Under the pieces are notes generated by a model that searched no databases, was not told the origin of the DNA, and saw only the letters and a program-made list of their open reading frames with translations. The position numbers and the translations under genes were made by a program. Below, one piece after another: positions 26,995-36,136 of a stretch of 64,000 bases of DNA. The stretch is taken from assembly GCF_016714285.1 (NCBI RefSeq), contig NZ_JADJNN010000039.1:1-64000 (forward strand), written 5' to 3'. The number at the start of each line of letters is the position of its first letter. The first letter of the stretch is position 1. The stretch comes from Nannocystis sp. (GTDB taxonomy: Bacteria > Myxococcota_A > Polyangia > Nannocystales > Nannocystaceae).

Positions 26995-28065
26995 GTGCGA
27001 CGCAGTCTGTGGCTCTCGGGTGCTCTGTGCGTGCTGGCGTGCGAGCTGCAGACCCGCGAGCCCTCGCCCGCGAGCGTGCCGGCCCGCGTGGTCACGGCGC
27101 CCAGCGCGGGCTCGCCGATCGACCCGGCCGTGTTCGCGGCGGCGGTGCGAGCCGGGGTCCGTCAGCCCGACCCCAACCAGGGCTTGTACGAGGTCGACGC
27201 CTTCCTCGTCGCGCTGGCCGTGGAGGACCTCGCGTCCGGTCGCCCCAGCCTGAACCTGAGCCCCACGCCCGCGGGCGGGCCGATCGGCTACGCGATCAGC
27301 GGGGTGCGCGAGGGCTCGGTGTACGCGGCGCTCGGGCTGCTGGACGGCGACGTGATCGAGGCGATCAACGGCGCCCCGCTCGACGCGCCCGAGCGCGGGC
27401 TCGCGGCGCTGGCGGGCAGCGAGCGCGGGGTCCAGCTGCAGATCAGTCGCGCCGGCGTGGGCATGACCCGCGAGCTGCGGATCGTCGGCGGGCTCGCGTG
27501 GTCGCAGGTGCTCGCGCGCCTCGACGCGAGCGGCCAGGGCGGGGTCGCCCCACCGGCGCCGAGGCCGGGCTTCGAGCTACCTGTCCTCGAGGACATGCCG
27601 GTCGCGCCCGCGGGCAAGGGCGATCCGCCGGTGGTAGCGAGCTCGCGGCGCCCGGGCGACGCGGCCTACCGGCCATCCACCGGCGCGAGCCCGTCGTCGC
27701 CAGCGTCGTCGCCAGCGTCGTCGTCAGGGTCCCCCGGCGCCGTGCAGTGCGCCGGCGACGGATCTTGCACGGTGGCCCGCCGCGACTTCGACGCGATGGT
27801 GGCCGACCCCGACCAGCTCGCGCGCCAGGTCCAGGTGACGCCGTCCGGCGCCGGCTACCGCCTGCTGGGCATCCGCGCCGGCAGTCAGGTCAGTCAGCTC
27901 GGGTTTCGCAACGGCGACGTGCTGCTGTCGGTCAACGGCACGCGCCTCGACGATCAGCTCGGCCTCCTCGGCCTCTACGCCGGCCTCGACAGCACGCGCA
28001 GCTACAACATCAGCTATCAGCGCGGCGGCGTGAAGCACTCGCGGACGATCCGCCTGCGCGACTGA
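26995..28065 (+). CDS. Orphan GspC-like lipoprotein with two PDZ-type modules
   Basis: Encodes 356 residues from the GTG at 26995 (chosen from the promoter position and the signal peptide RRSLWLSGALCVLAC). Residues about 85-165 form a first PDZ-like module (GYAISGVREGSVYAALGLLDGDVIEAINGAPL). After a Pro/Ser linker the last 110 residues contain CAGDGSCTVARRDFD and YRLLGIRAGSQVSQLGFRNGDVLLSVNG. That stretch lines up with the C-terminal half of GspC encoded at 46575 (CDSENSCTIDRTWLE ... FYGIRPGSLPKLLNIKNGDLITSVNG). It therefore looks like a lipid-anchored relative of the type II secretion gating protein, away from the gsp operon. It may act on substrate recognition or on another secretin. A palindrome copy encodes LPVLEDMP. 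Confidence 0.8.
   Translation: MRRSLWLSGALCVLACELQTREPSPASVPARVVTAPSAGSPIDPAVFAAAVRAGVRQPDPNQGLYEVDAFLVALAVEDLASGRPSLNLSPTPAGGPIGYAISGVREGSVYAALGLLDGDVIEAINGAPLDAPERGLAALAGSERGVQLQISRAGVGMTRELRIVGGLAWSQVLARLDASGQGGVAPPAPRPGFELPVLEDMPVAPAGKGDPPVVASSRRPGDAAYRPSTGASPSSPASSPASSSGSPGAVQCAGDGSCTVARRDFDAMVADPDQLARQVQVTPSGAGYRLLGIRAGSQVSQLGFRNGDVLLSVNGTRLDDQLGLLGLYAGLDSTRSYNISYQRGGVKHSRTIRLRD
27582..27595. repeat. Palindrome copy in GspC-like gene
   Basis: TGTCC-TCGA-GGACA, fully symmetric, encoding LPVLEDMPV in the linker between PDZ modules. Confidence 0.6.
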
Positions 28066-28069
28066 CGAC

Positions 28070-29206
28070 TCACTCGCGCTGACCCTCATCCTTGTAGTGC
28101 CGGCGCAGCGCGCGTTGGGTCCGCTTGTCGGCTTGCCGCGAACGGACCCGGCCGAGCACGTCGCGTTCGCGCACCAGCTGCTCCTGCTCGCGCTGCAGCT
28201 TGGCGAAGCTGGCCGCGCGCTCGGGCGGCAGGCTGCCGTCGGCGACCGCCGCCTCGACCGCGCAGCCCGGCGCGCCCGCGTGGCTGCAGTCGCGGAAGCG
28301 GCAGCGTTCGGCCAGCGCCGAGACATCGGCGAAGGCGCCCTGCAGGCCCTCGTCGCTGCGCCACAGGCCGAGCTCACGCATGCCCGGCGTATCGATCACG
28401 AGGCCCCCCTGCGGCAGCACGAGCAGCTCGCGGTGCGTCGTGGTGTGCCGGCCCTTGCCGTCGTCGCGGACCGCGTTGACCGCCTGGCGATCGTGCCCGA
28501 GCCAGCGGTTGATCAGCGTCGACTTGCCGACCCCGGAGGCGCCGATCAACGCCGAAGTGCGCGGGGTGCTGGTGTAGATGTCGAGCTCGCCGAGGCCGAC
28601 CCCGCTGACGCTGCTGATCACGTGCACGGGGATCGCGGCGCCGTCGCGGTCCGTGTGGGCGCCGAGGGTCGCGCGCGCGGCCGCGGGATCGCCACACAGG
28701 TCGGCCTTGGTCAGCACCACCGCCGCGCTCGCGCCGCTCTCGAGGGCGATCGTCAGCAGCCGCTCGATGCGGCGCAGGTTCAGCGGCTGGTCGAGCGGGC
28801 ACACCAGGAACACAGTGTCGACGTTGGCGGCGACCATCTGCTCGCTGGCCCCGCGTCCGGCGGCGCGGCGCGACAGCTTGGTGTGCCGCGGCAGGACCTC
28901 GTGGATCGTCGCGGTCGGGCGCTCGCCGGCGACGGTGACCGCGACCCAGTCGCCCACCGCCGGGCCGGCCGCGGGGTCCTGCGCGACCGCCCGGCGCAGG
29001 CGGCCCGAGGTGTCGGCGCGCAGCTCGACCAGCGCGTCCGCGTCGCCGCCGAGCTGCGCCCCGCTGCTGATCAGCACGTGTCCGCCGCGGTGCTGCGCCG
29101 CGACCCGGGCCAGGCGCATGCCGGCCGCCCGCGCCGCGACGAAGGCCGCGGCGATCGCCGGCGTGAGCCCGAGCCGCTGCAGGACGTCGTCCACGGCCGT
29201 CACCAT
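28070..29206 (-). CDS. rsgA: Ribosome small-subunit-dependent GTPase RsgA
   Basis: Encodes 378 residues. An OB-fold region (about 40-110) precedes a circularly permuted GTPase domain: NVDTVFLVCPLDQPLN, LTKADLCGD (G4), G1 GASGVGKST, TTTHRELL and DTPGMRE (G3). The zinc site C-x4-C-x-H-x5-C is in CRFRDCSHAGAPGC. RsgA tests late maturation of the 30S subunit. The basic C-terminal tail (RQADKRTQRALRRHYK) is typical. The annotated ATG sits inside a TATGGT hexamer, and a GTG four codons on (29194) would lie 7 bases after it, so the true start may be VDDVLQRLG. The stop is only 4 bases from the convergent GspC-like gene. Confidence 0.95.
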   Translation of the reverse strand: MVTAVDDVLQRLGLTPAIAAAFVAARAAGMRLARVAAQHRGGHVLISSGAQLGGDADALVELRADTSGRLRRAVAQDPAAGPAVGDWVAVTVAGERPTATIHEVLPRHTKLSRRAAGRGASEQMVAANVDTVFLVCPLDQPLNLRRIERLLTIALESGASAAVVLTKADLCGDPAAARATLGAHTDRDGAAIPVHVISSVSGVGLGELDIYTSTPRTSALIGASGVGKSTLINRWLGHDRQAVNAVRDDGKGRHTTTHRELLVLPQGGLVIDTPGMRELGLWRSDEGLQGAFADVSALAERCRFRDCSHAGAPGCAVEAAVADGSLPPERAASFAKLQREQEQLVRERDVLGRVRSRQADKRTQRALRRHYKDEGQRE

Positions 29207-29252
29207 AGCCCGCGCAGCGGAGCACCGGTGAGCGCTGCGCGCGGGAGCAGGC

Positions 29253-30743
29253 TCACCCGGGCCGCGACTTCGGGCCGAGGTTGACGATCACCTTCTTCGA
29301 GCCGGTGTGCACCACCGGCTTCGGATCGGCGAAGCGACGCACGCAGGCGAGGCCGCCCGCGAAGGGCAGGGCGCTCTCGTAGAGCGGCTCGACGACGCGG
29401 CGCCCGCTGCGGTCGATGTAACCCCAGCGGTGGTTGATCCGCACCGCCGCGAGGCCCTCGCTGAAGGGCAGGGCGGTGTCGAAGCTCGGCTCGATCACCA
29501 GCTTCCCCTTGGTGTCGATGAAGCCGGTCCGGGTCCCCAGCACCACGGGCGCCAGCTCCTCCGCGAAGGCCCCGCCGCGGATGAAGCGCGGCTCGATCAC
29601 CATCGTGCCGCTGCGGTCGCAGTAGCCGGTCAGCGCGTCGACGGCGACCGCCGCCAGCCCGCCGTGGAACTCGCCCGCGACGCTGAACTGCGGCTGGATC
29701 ACGAACTCCATGTTGGTCCCGAGGTAGCCGTACAGGTCGTCCTGCTGGGCCGCCGCCAGGCCCTCGCTGAACTCGCCGGCGAAGTCGTGGGTCGGCGGCA
29801 GCGCGACCGCGCCGTGGCGGTCGACGTAGCCCCAGGCCGGCACGCCGATGCGGCTGAGCGCGCGGTACGGGGCGAAGCCGCCGGCGAAGCGCCCGACCTG
29901 GCTGGCGTGCGGCGGGTCGGCGAAGAAGCGGCCGCTCTTGTCGATGAAGCCGCCGTGCCCGCCGCGGTGCACGTGGGCCAGGCCGTCGGCGAAGTTGCCG
30001 GCCGAGACGAACTGCGGCGGGATCACCATGACCCCCTTCACGTCGATGTAGCCCCAACCCTCGGCCACCTTGACCGCCGCCAGCCCCTCCGAGAAGCCGA
30101 GCGTGAGCAGGAACGCCGCCGGGATCACCAGCTCGCCGCTCGGGCGCACGAAGCCCATCTTGTCGTCGACGCGGACCGGCAGCAGCCCGCTGCTAAACGG
30201 CATCGTGAAGCGCTGGTTCGACACCGGCAGCAGCTCGCCGCGGCGGTCGATCAGCGCGAAGGCCCCGGGATCACCGTGCGGGTTGACGTAGGGGAAGTCG
30301 ACCTGCCGCAGCAGCGCCGCGATCACCTGCTCCGCGCTCTCGTCGTTGAGGATCCCGAGCTGGACGCGGGCGACGATCAGGTCGAGCAGCTTGACCATCT
30401 CCTTGATGCCCGTCGGCGCCGCGCCGAGCAGCGTGCCCGACTCGTGGTTGACCCGCAGCGTGCACCGCGAGCGCTTCTTCGGCCCCTCGTGCACCTCGAT
30501 CTCGTGCTGGTAGTCGGCCATCGCGTCGCCGTGCACGCCGGTCACGCTCTTGAAGCTGTACTGCTCGAGCCGACCGACCAGCTCGGCGAACAGCCCCGCT
30601 GGCAGCGTGCCGGTCGCCTCGCGTCCGTGTCCGGCCCAGCGCGCCTGACCGGTGAGCTCGAGCGTGAGGGTGTCGACCTCGCTCGAGGTCCGCGGGTTGA
30701 CGCGGTACACGATCTGCGTGGCGCGGCTGAGGGTCCCGTTCAT
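29253..30743 (-). CDS. WG-repeat protein
   Basis: Encodes 496 residues from the ATG at 30743, which has GGAG about 8 bases upstream and TATAGT at 30773-30768. The first 170 residues begin MNGTLSRATQIVYRVNPRTS and resemble a small beta domain followed by helices. From about 190 onward there are seven or eight WG (KWG) repeats of 45-50 residues: FSEGLAAVKVAEGWGYIDVKG, then VIPPQFVSAGNFADGLAHV, and so on. These repeats form beta-structures thought to bind proteins or peptidoglycan-linked ligands, and the precise role is unknown. No signal peptide is seen, so it is probably cytoplasmic. Confidence 0.85.
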   Translation of the reverse strand: MNGTLSRATQIVYRVNPRTSSEVDTLTLELTGQARWAGHGREATGTLPAGLFAELVGRLEQYSFKSVTGVHGDAMADYQHEIEVHEGPKKRSRCTLRVNHESGTLLGAAPTGIKEMVKLLDLIVARVQLGILNDESAEQVIAALLRQVDFPYVNPHGDPGAFALIDRRGELLPVSNQRFTMPFSSGLLPVRVDDKMGFVRPSGELVIPAAFLLTLGFSEGLAAVKVAEGWGYIDVKGVMVIPPQFVSAGNFADGLAHVHRGGHGGFIDKSGRFFADPPHASQVGRFAGGFAPYRALSRIGVPAWGYVDRHGAVALPPTHDFAGEFSEGLAAAQQDDLYGYLGTNMEFVIQPQFSVAGEFHGGLAAVAVDALTGYCDRSGTMVIEPRFIRGGAFAEELAPVVLGTRTGFIDTKGKLVIEPSFDTALPFSEGLAAVRINHRWGYIDRSGRRVVEPLYESALPFAGGLACVRRFADPKPVVHTGSKKVIVNLGPKSRPG

Positions 30744-30946
30744 GGCTGCTCCGATGAGGGCCGCGTGACTATACCCCTGTCCCCGCGTCCAGCGGGCCGG
30801 CGAATCTCGTGAGTCTCCCGTGATCCCGCGTGATCCCCCGGGCCCGGCCGGCACACCCAACGTGCCCCGTCAGCGCCCCGCCAGCGCCCCCGCGGCCTAC
30901 GTGCGCAGGCGCGCACGCCCGCGGATTCTCGCGGCGACTCGGGCCT

Positions 30947-31636
30947 TCACAGCGGACCACCGAGCTTGGCCGCGCCGCTCGCCAGGTCCGGCTCGGGCTC
31001 GTCGTCGCGGTCGAGCACGCGACGGATCTTGCGCGCCCAGCCCTCGAGGTCGGTGATCGTCGCCTGCAGCTCGGCCGGCGTCTGGGCCAGCCGCGCCAGC
31101 TGGACCCGCAGCTGCTCCTTGCCGAGGCGCAGGCGCCCGCGCACCGTGCCCTCGGGGATCGACAGCAGCTCGGCTATTTCGCGCCCGGAGAGCTCCTCGA
31201 AGATGTTGAGCTCGATCGCGATCTGATAATCCAGCGGGATCTCCCGCAGCGCGAGCACCAGCAGCTGCGCCTCGCGTCGACGCATGATCACCGAGCTCAT
31301 CGTCGACGGCGTCACGTCCTTCGCACACACCACCCCGAAGTCGATCGCCTCCCCCTGACGCTTGTGCTTCTGGCGGATGTAGTTGCGCAGCACGTTCAAC
31401 GCGATCGCAAACACGTAGCGACGAAAGCTGGTGTCACCGCGAAACCCATCGCGCGCGCGCGTGCAGCCGAGGAAGGTCTCGCTGACCAGCTCCGCCGCAT
31501 CGTCGGCGCAAGAGACCTTGTTGCGAAAGAAGCGGCTCACCGCGCCGAAATGCCGCTGCACCAGCCGCCCCCCTGCGAGGCGATCCCCCGCGCGCCACGC
31601 GGTCAACAGCGTCCAGTCATCCTCCGGCAGATCCAT
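30947..31636 (-). CDS. ECF-type RNA polymerase sigma factor
   Basis: Encodes 229 residues, a paralogue of the sigma factor at 23358. Region 2: LVQRHFGAVSRFFRNKV, ELVSETFLGCTRARDGFRG and FRRYVFAIALNVLRNYIR. Region 4: IPLDYQIAIELNIFEELSGREIAEL and IPEGTVRGRLRLGKEQL. The tail TPAELQATITDLEGWARKIR is shared with the paralogue, followed by an acidic end. It is divergent from a WD40 kinase gene (31809), repeating the partnership seen at 18660-23987. A TATGCT hexamer (31648-31643, minus strand) lies 7 bases before the ATG. Confidence 0.93.
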   Translation of the reverse strand: MDLPEDDWTLLTAWRAGDRLAGGRLVQRHFGAVSRFFRNKVSCADDAAELVSETFLGCTRARDGFRGDTSFRRYVFAIALNVLRNYIRQKHKRQGEAIDFGVVCAKDVTPSTMSSVIMRRREAQLLVLALREIPLDYQIAIELNIFEELSGREIAELLSIPEGTVRGRLRLGKEQLRVQLARLAQTPAELQATITDLEGWARKIRRVLDRDDEPEPDLASGAAKLGGPL

Positions 31637-31808
31637 CGCTCCAGCATACAGCGCCTCGCACCACCCGCATCACGCACGCATCTTCGCCGCGACTGTATCG
31701 AGAGTGATCCGTGTTACGAAAATTTCACCACACTTCTTGTTTGTTCGATATGTAGTGCCACGACGAACCCGGTGATGGCCGTCGCGAAATTGCTATGGTC
31801 CGGCTCTG
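31637..31808. promoter_or_regulatory. Divergent promoter region, A/T-rich
   Basis: The 172 bases between the sigma factor and the kinase contain the most A/T-rich stretch of the middle of the window (31700-31755). Minus strand: TATGCT at 31648-31643 for the sigma factor. Plus strand: TATGGT at 31794-31799, 10 bases before the kinase GTG. Neither has a clear -35, as would be expected if an alternative sigma factor (perhaps the adjacent one) is used. Confidence 0.45.
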
Positions 31809-34805
31809 GTGATCGGCTCGGCGGAGGCACAGATACACGGCGACCTCGAGGCGCGCCGCATGTACGCGAAGGTCACCGAACGCCTGTTCGGCGAGCCCAG
31901 CGCGCCGGTGCGGATCGGCCGCTATCGCGTCGAGGGCCGGCTCGGCGCGGGCGCCATGGGCGTGGTCTATGCCGCCGTCGACGAGCGCCTCGGCCGCAGG
32001 CTGGCGATCAAGCTGCTCCACGAGTCCTTCGCCGGCGACCCCACCGGCCGCGCTCGCCTCCTGCGCGAGGCCCAGGCCATGGCCCGCCTGCGCCACGACA
32101 ACGTGGTCCTCGTCTACGACGTCGGCACCCACGCCAGCCACTCCAGCCACGGCGGCGGCGGCGACGAGCAGGTCTTCATCGCCATGGAATTGGTCGAGGG
32201 CCGCACCCTCGATCGCTGGCTGCGCGAGGCGCCCCGCAGCCCCGACGCCGTGCTCGCCTGCTTCCTGCAGGCCGGCCGCGCCCTCGCGGCCGCCCACCGC
32301 GCTGGCGTGCTCCACCGCGACTTCAAGCCCGAGAACGTGCTCGTCGACCCCGCCGGCCGCGTCCGCGTCCTCGACTTCGGCCTCGCCCGCGCCCTCAGCG
32401 ACGCCGACACCCACCCCGACGACCACCTCGCCGACTCACTGGCCAATTCGCTGGCCAATTCGCTCGCAACCCCCCTGACCCGCACCGGCAGCGTCCTCGG
32501 CACCCCCGCATACATGGCCCCGGAGCAGCTCCGCGGCGCGCCCACCGACGCCCGCGCCGACCAGTTCAGCTTCTGTGTCGCCCTCTACGAGGCGCTCTAC
32601 GACCACCGCCCTTTCGCCGCGGTCGCCCGCTTCGCCCCGGTCGCGGTCACACATGTCCCGAAGGACAGCCGCGTCCCCGCCGGGCTCCGCCGCGTCCTCT
32701 TGCGTGGCCTCGCCGAGGCGCCGGGCGATCGCTGGCCCGACATGGACGCCCTGCTCGCCGCCCTCGGCCCGCCGCTGCCGCGCCCGGCTGGCCCGCAGCG
32801 GGCCCTCGCCCTCGCCACCCTGCTCGTGGCGCTCGGCGCATTCCTCGGGGCCTGGGCCGGCGCATCGCTGCGGCAGCCCGCGGGAGGCCAGGGCGGCCTC
32901 GATCTCGGATCTCTGGTCCACCGCGCCAGTGAGCCCTGCGCCCCGATCGCCGCAGCGCCCGCGGCCGAGCCCCCGATCGGCCCGCGTGAGCAGCACCTGC
33001 GCCGCGCCGCCGAATTCCAGGCCCTCCTCCCCACCGACCCCAGCGCCGCCGCTCTGCTCCTGCGCGAGCTCCCGGACACCAGCGAGGGCCTCGCCGCGAT
33101 GCGCCGGCAGGCCCTCGCGCACCCGCTCACCCGCGACCGCGTCCGCGTCGACGACCTGCACGCGCTGTGGTTCACCCCCGCCGGCGACCTGTGGATCGCC
33201 GACGCCAGCGGCACCCGCCGCCTCGACCCCGACGGCCAGCTGCACCGCGAACCCGGCGATCGCCCGGCTCTCGGGGGTCCCCATGTCACCCTCGATGCCA
33301 GCCGCAATCCCGACGTTGGCCCCGGTGCCACCCTCCATGGTCGCGCTGTTGACCCCGATTCTGGCGTCGATCGCTGGCCCGCCCCCGACGGCGGCCCGCT
33401 GCTGCGCCGCGAGCTCGATCGCCTGTATCTCGGCCGCCACCGCCTGCGCGAGCACGACGGTGAGCTCACCGCGATCGCGTGGCGCCCCGACGGTCGGCTC
33501 GTCGCCGTCGCCGGCGCGCAGCTCCTCGTGTGGGATCGCCGCGGCGAGCTGCGTCGCAGCTTCCCTGGTCATGAGGGCGCGGTCCGATCGCTGCGCTGGA
33601 GCCCCGAGGGCGACCGCCTGCTCGTCGGCGGCGACGATGGCCAGGTCCGCATCCTGCAGGTGACTGGCCCGGCGCTGTCTGGCCCCGCGTCGCAGACCCA
33701 GGTCCTGCGCGGCCACACGGCCGCGATCACCGGCCTCGCCTGGCACCCAGGCGGCGATCTAGTCGCCACCGCCGCGGCTGACGACAGCGTGCGCGTGTGG
33801 TCTCTGGTGCCAGCGGCGAGCGTCCGCCTCGACCACCCCGGACCCGTGCAAGCCATCGCCTGGCGGCCCAACAGCGCCCAGCTGGCGACCGCCTGCGACG
33901 ACGGCGAGGTCCGGGTGTTCCAGCGCGACGGCCTCGCCCCGCCGCAGATCCTCGCGCACCCCGGCAGCGTCCGCGCGATCGCCTGGAGCCCCGACGGCGA
34001 GCGCCTCGCCAGCGGCGCCAGCAGCAGCGTGCGGGTCTGGAGCCGCGACGGCAGCATGCACGAATTGCCCGTCGGCGGCGCCGTCATCGCTGTCACATGG
34101 ACCCCTGCGGGCGATCTGCTGGCCGCCAGCATCGACGATCGCCTGCTGTTCTGGGCGCGCGCCGAGGGCCCCGCGCGCCCGGTCGAGGCGCCGCGCGTCA
34201 GCCTCAGCGAGCTCGCCGTGCGACCGGTCGTCGGCCCGGGCGTCGGCTCAGGTGGCGGCTCGGTCGTCGGCTCGGGCGTCGGCTCGGGCGTCGGCTCGGG
34301 CGTCGGCTCGGGCGTCGGCTCGGGCGTCGGCTCGGGCGGCGGCCCGCTCGAGCTGGCCAGCGACGCCAGCGGCAGCCCCGCCCGCCGCTGGCTCCTCGAC
34401 CTGTCCCAAGGGACACCCACCTTCCGCGAGGCCGGCCGCCTCGGCGAGGTCGAGGGCCTCGCCTGGTGTGACGACGGCCGGCTCGCCCTGGCCCGCGCCG
34501 ACCGCCGCATCGATCTGTGGGTCCCCGCGGGCGCCGATCAGCTCCGTCGCACCGACGCCCCGATCCTCAGCGTCGCCTGCGGGCCGGACCTCGTGGCCGG
34601 CCTCGCCGACGGTCGCATCCGCGGCTGGTCGCACCAGGGTAGCGACCTCGACACCCGCAGCGGCCACCATCACGCCGTCGACGTCCTCGCCTTCAGCCCC
34701 GACGGCGAGACCCTCGCCAGCGCCGACGGTGCCGGCCACCTCTACCTCTGGCCGTGGTCCGACGCCGCGATCGCCGATCGACTGCGCGCCGCGATCCACC
34801 TGTGA
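31809..34805 (+). CDS. Transmembrane Ser/Thr protein kinase with WD40 propeller
   Basis: Encodes 998 residues from the GTG at 31809 (ATG at 31860 is the alternative). Kinase domain about 37-315: LGAGAMGVVYAAV, Lys68 in AIKLL, HRDFKPEN, DFG and GTPAYMAPEQ. An insert after the DFG segment contains a repeated LANS tripeptide-like tract. A membrane helix lies at about 330-350 (ALALATLLVALGAFLGAWAGA). The outer part has at least eight WD40-type repeats (FPGHEGAVRSLRWSPEGDRLL; LRGHTAAITGLAWHPGGDLVA). It is interrupted at about 810-845 by a low-complexity GVGSGVGS tract made of 12-base DNA repeats. Two palindrome copies lie in the gene. Forms a module with the sigma factor at 30947 and the protein at 35035. 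Confidence 0.95.
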   Translation: MIGSAEAQIHGDLEARRMYAKVTERLFGEPSAPVRIGRYRVEGRLGAGAMGVVYAAVDERLGRRLAIKLLHESFAGDPTGRARLLREAQAMARLRHDNVVLVYDVGTHASHSSHGGGGDEQVFIAMELVEGRTLDRWLREAPRSPDAVLACFLQAGRALAAAHRAGVLHRDFKPENVLVDPAGRVRVLDFGLARALSDADTHPDDHLADSLANSLANSLATPLTRTGSVLGTPAYMAPEQLRGAPTDARADQFSFCVALYEALYDHRPFAAVARFAPVAVTHVPKDSRVPAGLRRVLLRGLAEAPGDRWPDMDALLAALGPPLPRPAGPQRALALATLLVALGAFLGAWAGASLRQPAGGQGGLDLGSLVHRASEPCAPIAAAPAAEPPIGPREQHLRRAAEFQALLPTDPSAAALLLRELPDTSEGLAAMRRQALAHPLTRDRVRVDDLHALWFTPAGDLWIADASGTRRLDPDGQLHREPGDRPALGGPHVTLDASRNPDVGPGATLHGRAVDPDSGVDRWPAPDGGPLLRRELDRLYLGRHRLREHDGELTAIAWRPDGRLVAVAGAQLLVWDRRGELRRSFPGHEGAVRSLRWSPEGDRLLVGGDDGQVRILQVTGPALSGPASQTQVLRGHTAAITGLAWHPGGDLVATAAADDSVRVWSLVPAASVRLDHPGPVQAIAWRPNSAQLATACDDGEVRVFQRDGLAPPQILAHPGSVRAIAWSPDGERLASGASSSVRVWSRDGSMHELPVGGAVIAVTWTPAGDLLAASIDDRLLFWARAEGPARPVEAPRVSLSELAVRPVVGPGVGSGGGSVVGSGVGSGVGSGVGSGVGSGVGSGGGPLELASDASGSPARRWLLDLSQGTPTFREAGRLGEVEGLAWCDDGRLALARADRRIDLWVPAGADQLRRTDAPILSVACGPDLVAGLADGRIRGWSHQGSDLDTRSGHHHAVDVLAFSPDGETLASADGAGHLYLWPWSDAAIADRLRAAIHL
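32654..32667. repeat. Palindrome copy in kinase gene, shared site
   Basis: TGTCC-CGAA-GGACA, encoding VPKDSRVPAG at the position that carries VPEDSRVPAW in the kinase at 18660. Confidence 0.65.
34231..34345. repeat. 12-base tandem repeat in kinase gene
   Basis: About eight units of GGCTCGGGCGTC and variants, coding for a Gly-Val-Gly-Ser tract in the propeller part of the kinase. Confidence 0.85.
34402..34415. repeat. Palindrome copy in kinase gene
   Basis: TGTCC-CAAG-GGACA, encoding DLSQGTPTF shortly after the GVGS tract. Confidence 0.6.
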
Positions 34806-34920
34806 TCACCCTCGATCGCCGCGACAATTTATTTCTCGACCCACGTGATCGATCGCCGGCGCCCCGTTACTTGAGACCACGACCCGCCCTCCGCTCCGCG
34901 GCGGATCGCCCACGTTGACC

Positions 34921-34934
34921 TGGCCTTTCGGCCA
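34921..34934. repeat. Variant palindrome upstream of the 35035 gene
   Basis: TGGCC-TTTC-GGCCA: both arms carry the compensating change T to G and A to C, so pairing is kept while the core sequence differs from TGTCC/GGACA. Confidence 0.5.
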
Positions 34935-35034
34935 GCCAAGAAATCCACCCCGAACCGCGCCTCCACGGCCTGTCGCCAGGTCTCGAGCTCACCCTCGATT
35001 CCAGGCCACGAAGCGCGCCGAAAGAAGAACCGCC

Positions 35035-36099
35035 ATGCCGCTCGCCGCCCGGGGTTCCCCGCATCGGGGACTCCTGTCTCTCGGGACATGTCTCGCGCTG
35101 GCCCTGCCCGCGCCCGCCTCCGCAGATCCCTCGCCCCTGCCCGACTGGGGCGTGGCCGAAAAACCAAAGGCCGCAGCGCCAGCTCCGGCGCCCGCACCAA
35201 CGCCCGCAGCCGAAGCGCCAGCCGCACCCCCGGCAGCACCCGCGGCCGCAGCACCACCGCCTGCCGCCGCCGACGACGACATCGTCCTCACCGATTCGGA
35301 GCCCGCCCCGGCCCGCTCGCGCAAGGCCCGAAACGCCGCGAAGGTCGCCCGGGCCGCGCGCAGCAAGCCGCGCAGCAAGGCCGTGAAGGCCGCCCTCGCG
35401 CGCGCCGCCTCCGAGCGCGCACCGATCCAGGACCACGCGAACAAGCTCGTCGATGCCGGCAAGCCCGACGAGGCGCTCCAGAGCCTCTTGGTCGGCGCCG
35501 AGGCCTACCACGACCCCGTCCTCTACCTCGCCGCCGCCGAGGCCACCCTCGCACGCGGCGACCGCAAGGGCCGGGCCGGCGTCGCCGACGACGACCGCTG
35601 CATCGAGCACGTGCGCACCGCCCAGACCCTCCTGCAGGGCGCCTCCGCCGAGGCCCCGCGCGTCGACCCCGAGGAGCACCCCGCGCTCATCGCCTGGGGC
35701 GACGACCTCATCAAGAAGGCCGAGCGCCACAAGCAGCGCATGTCGGCCCGCCGCAGCGGCCACGCCGAGATCGCCGCCGGGGCCGTGCTCACCACCGCGG
35801 GCCTCGCCAGCGTCGGCGTCATGTCCCGCGGCCTCTACCTCAACGCCGTCTCCGAGCGCGAGCTCGACAAGGGCGCCGGCCGCCCCGACGAGGAGCTCGC
35901 CCCGCTGCACGACCAGCAGCGCCGCGCCGAGACCATGATCGCCGCCGGCGCGATCGCTGGCGCCGTCGGCCTCGCCCTCGGCATCGCCCTCGTGGCGATC
36001 GGCGCGCGCGACCTCAAGGCCACCCGCCGCGAAAAACTGGCGACGCGACTGCGCATCGCCCCGACCTTCGGCGGCCTCGTGATCGCCGGTTGCTTCTGA
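35035..36099 (+). CDS. Exported protein with Ala/Pro linker and two C-terminal membrane helices
   Basis: Encodes 354 residues from the ATG at 35035, chosen because it gives a clean signal peptide (LLSLGTCLALALPAPASA). A long Ala/Pro linker and a basic Lys/Arg/Ala stretch reach to about residue 125. A TPR-like helical part follows (QDHANKLVDAGKPDEALQSLLVGAEAY; VLYLAAAEATLARGD). Two membrane helices (EIAAGAVLTTAGLASVGV; MIAAGAIAGAVGLALGIALVAIGA) are separated by a charged loop. It matches the layout of the protein at 22289 and likewise neighbours a WD40 kinase and ECF sigma gene. The palindrome at 35075-35088 encodes part of the signal peptide. Confidence 0.75.
   Translation: MPLAARGSPHRGLLSLGTCLALALPAPASADPSPLPDWGVAEKPKAAAPAPAPAPTPAAEAPAAPPAAPAAAAPPPAAADDDIVLTDSEPAPARSRKARNAAKVARAARSKPRSKAVKAALARAASERAPIQDHANKLVDAGKPDEALQSLLVGAEAYHDPVLYLAAAEATLARGDRKGRAGVADDDRCIEHVRTAQTLLQGASAEAPRVDPEEHPALIAWGDDLIKKAERHKQRMSARRSGHAEIAAGAVLTTAGLASVGVMSRGLYLNAVSERELDKGAGRPDEELAPLHDQQRRAETMIAAGAIAGAVGLALGIALVAIGARDLKATRREKLATRLRIAPTFGGLVIAGCF
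35075..35088. repeat. Palindrome copy in a signal-peptide region
   Basis: TGTCT-CTCG-GGACA, encoding LSLGTC in the signal peptide of the 35035 protein. Confidence 0.55.
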
Positions 36100-36136
36100 C
36101 ACCGATTTTCCATTGCGACCCAGGGAGTACTTCAGC

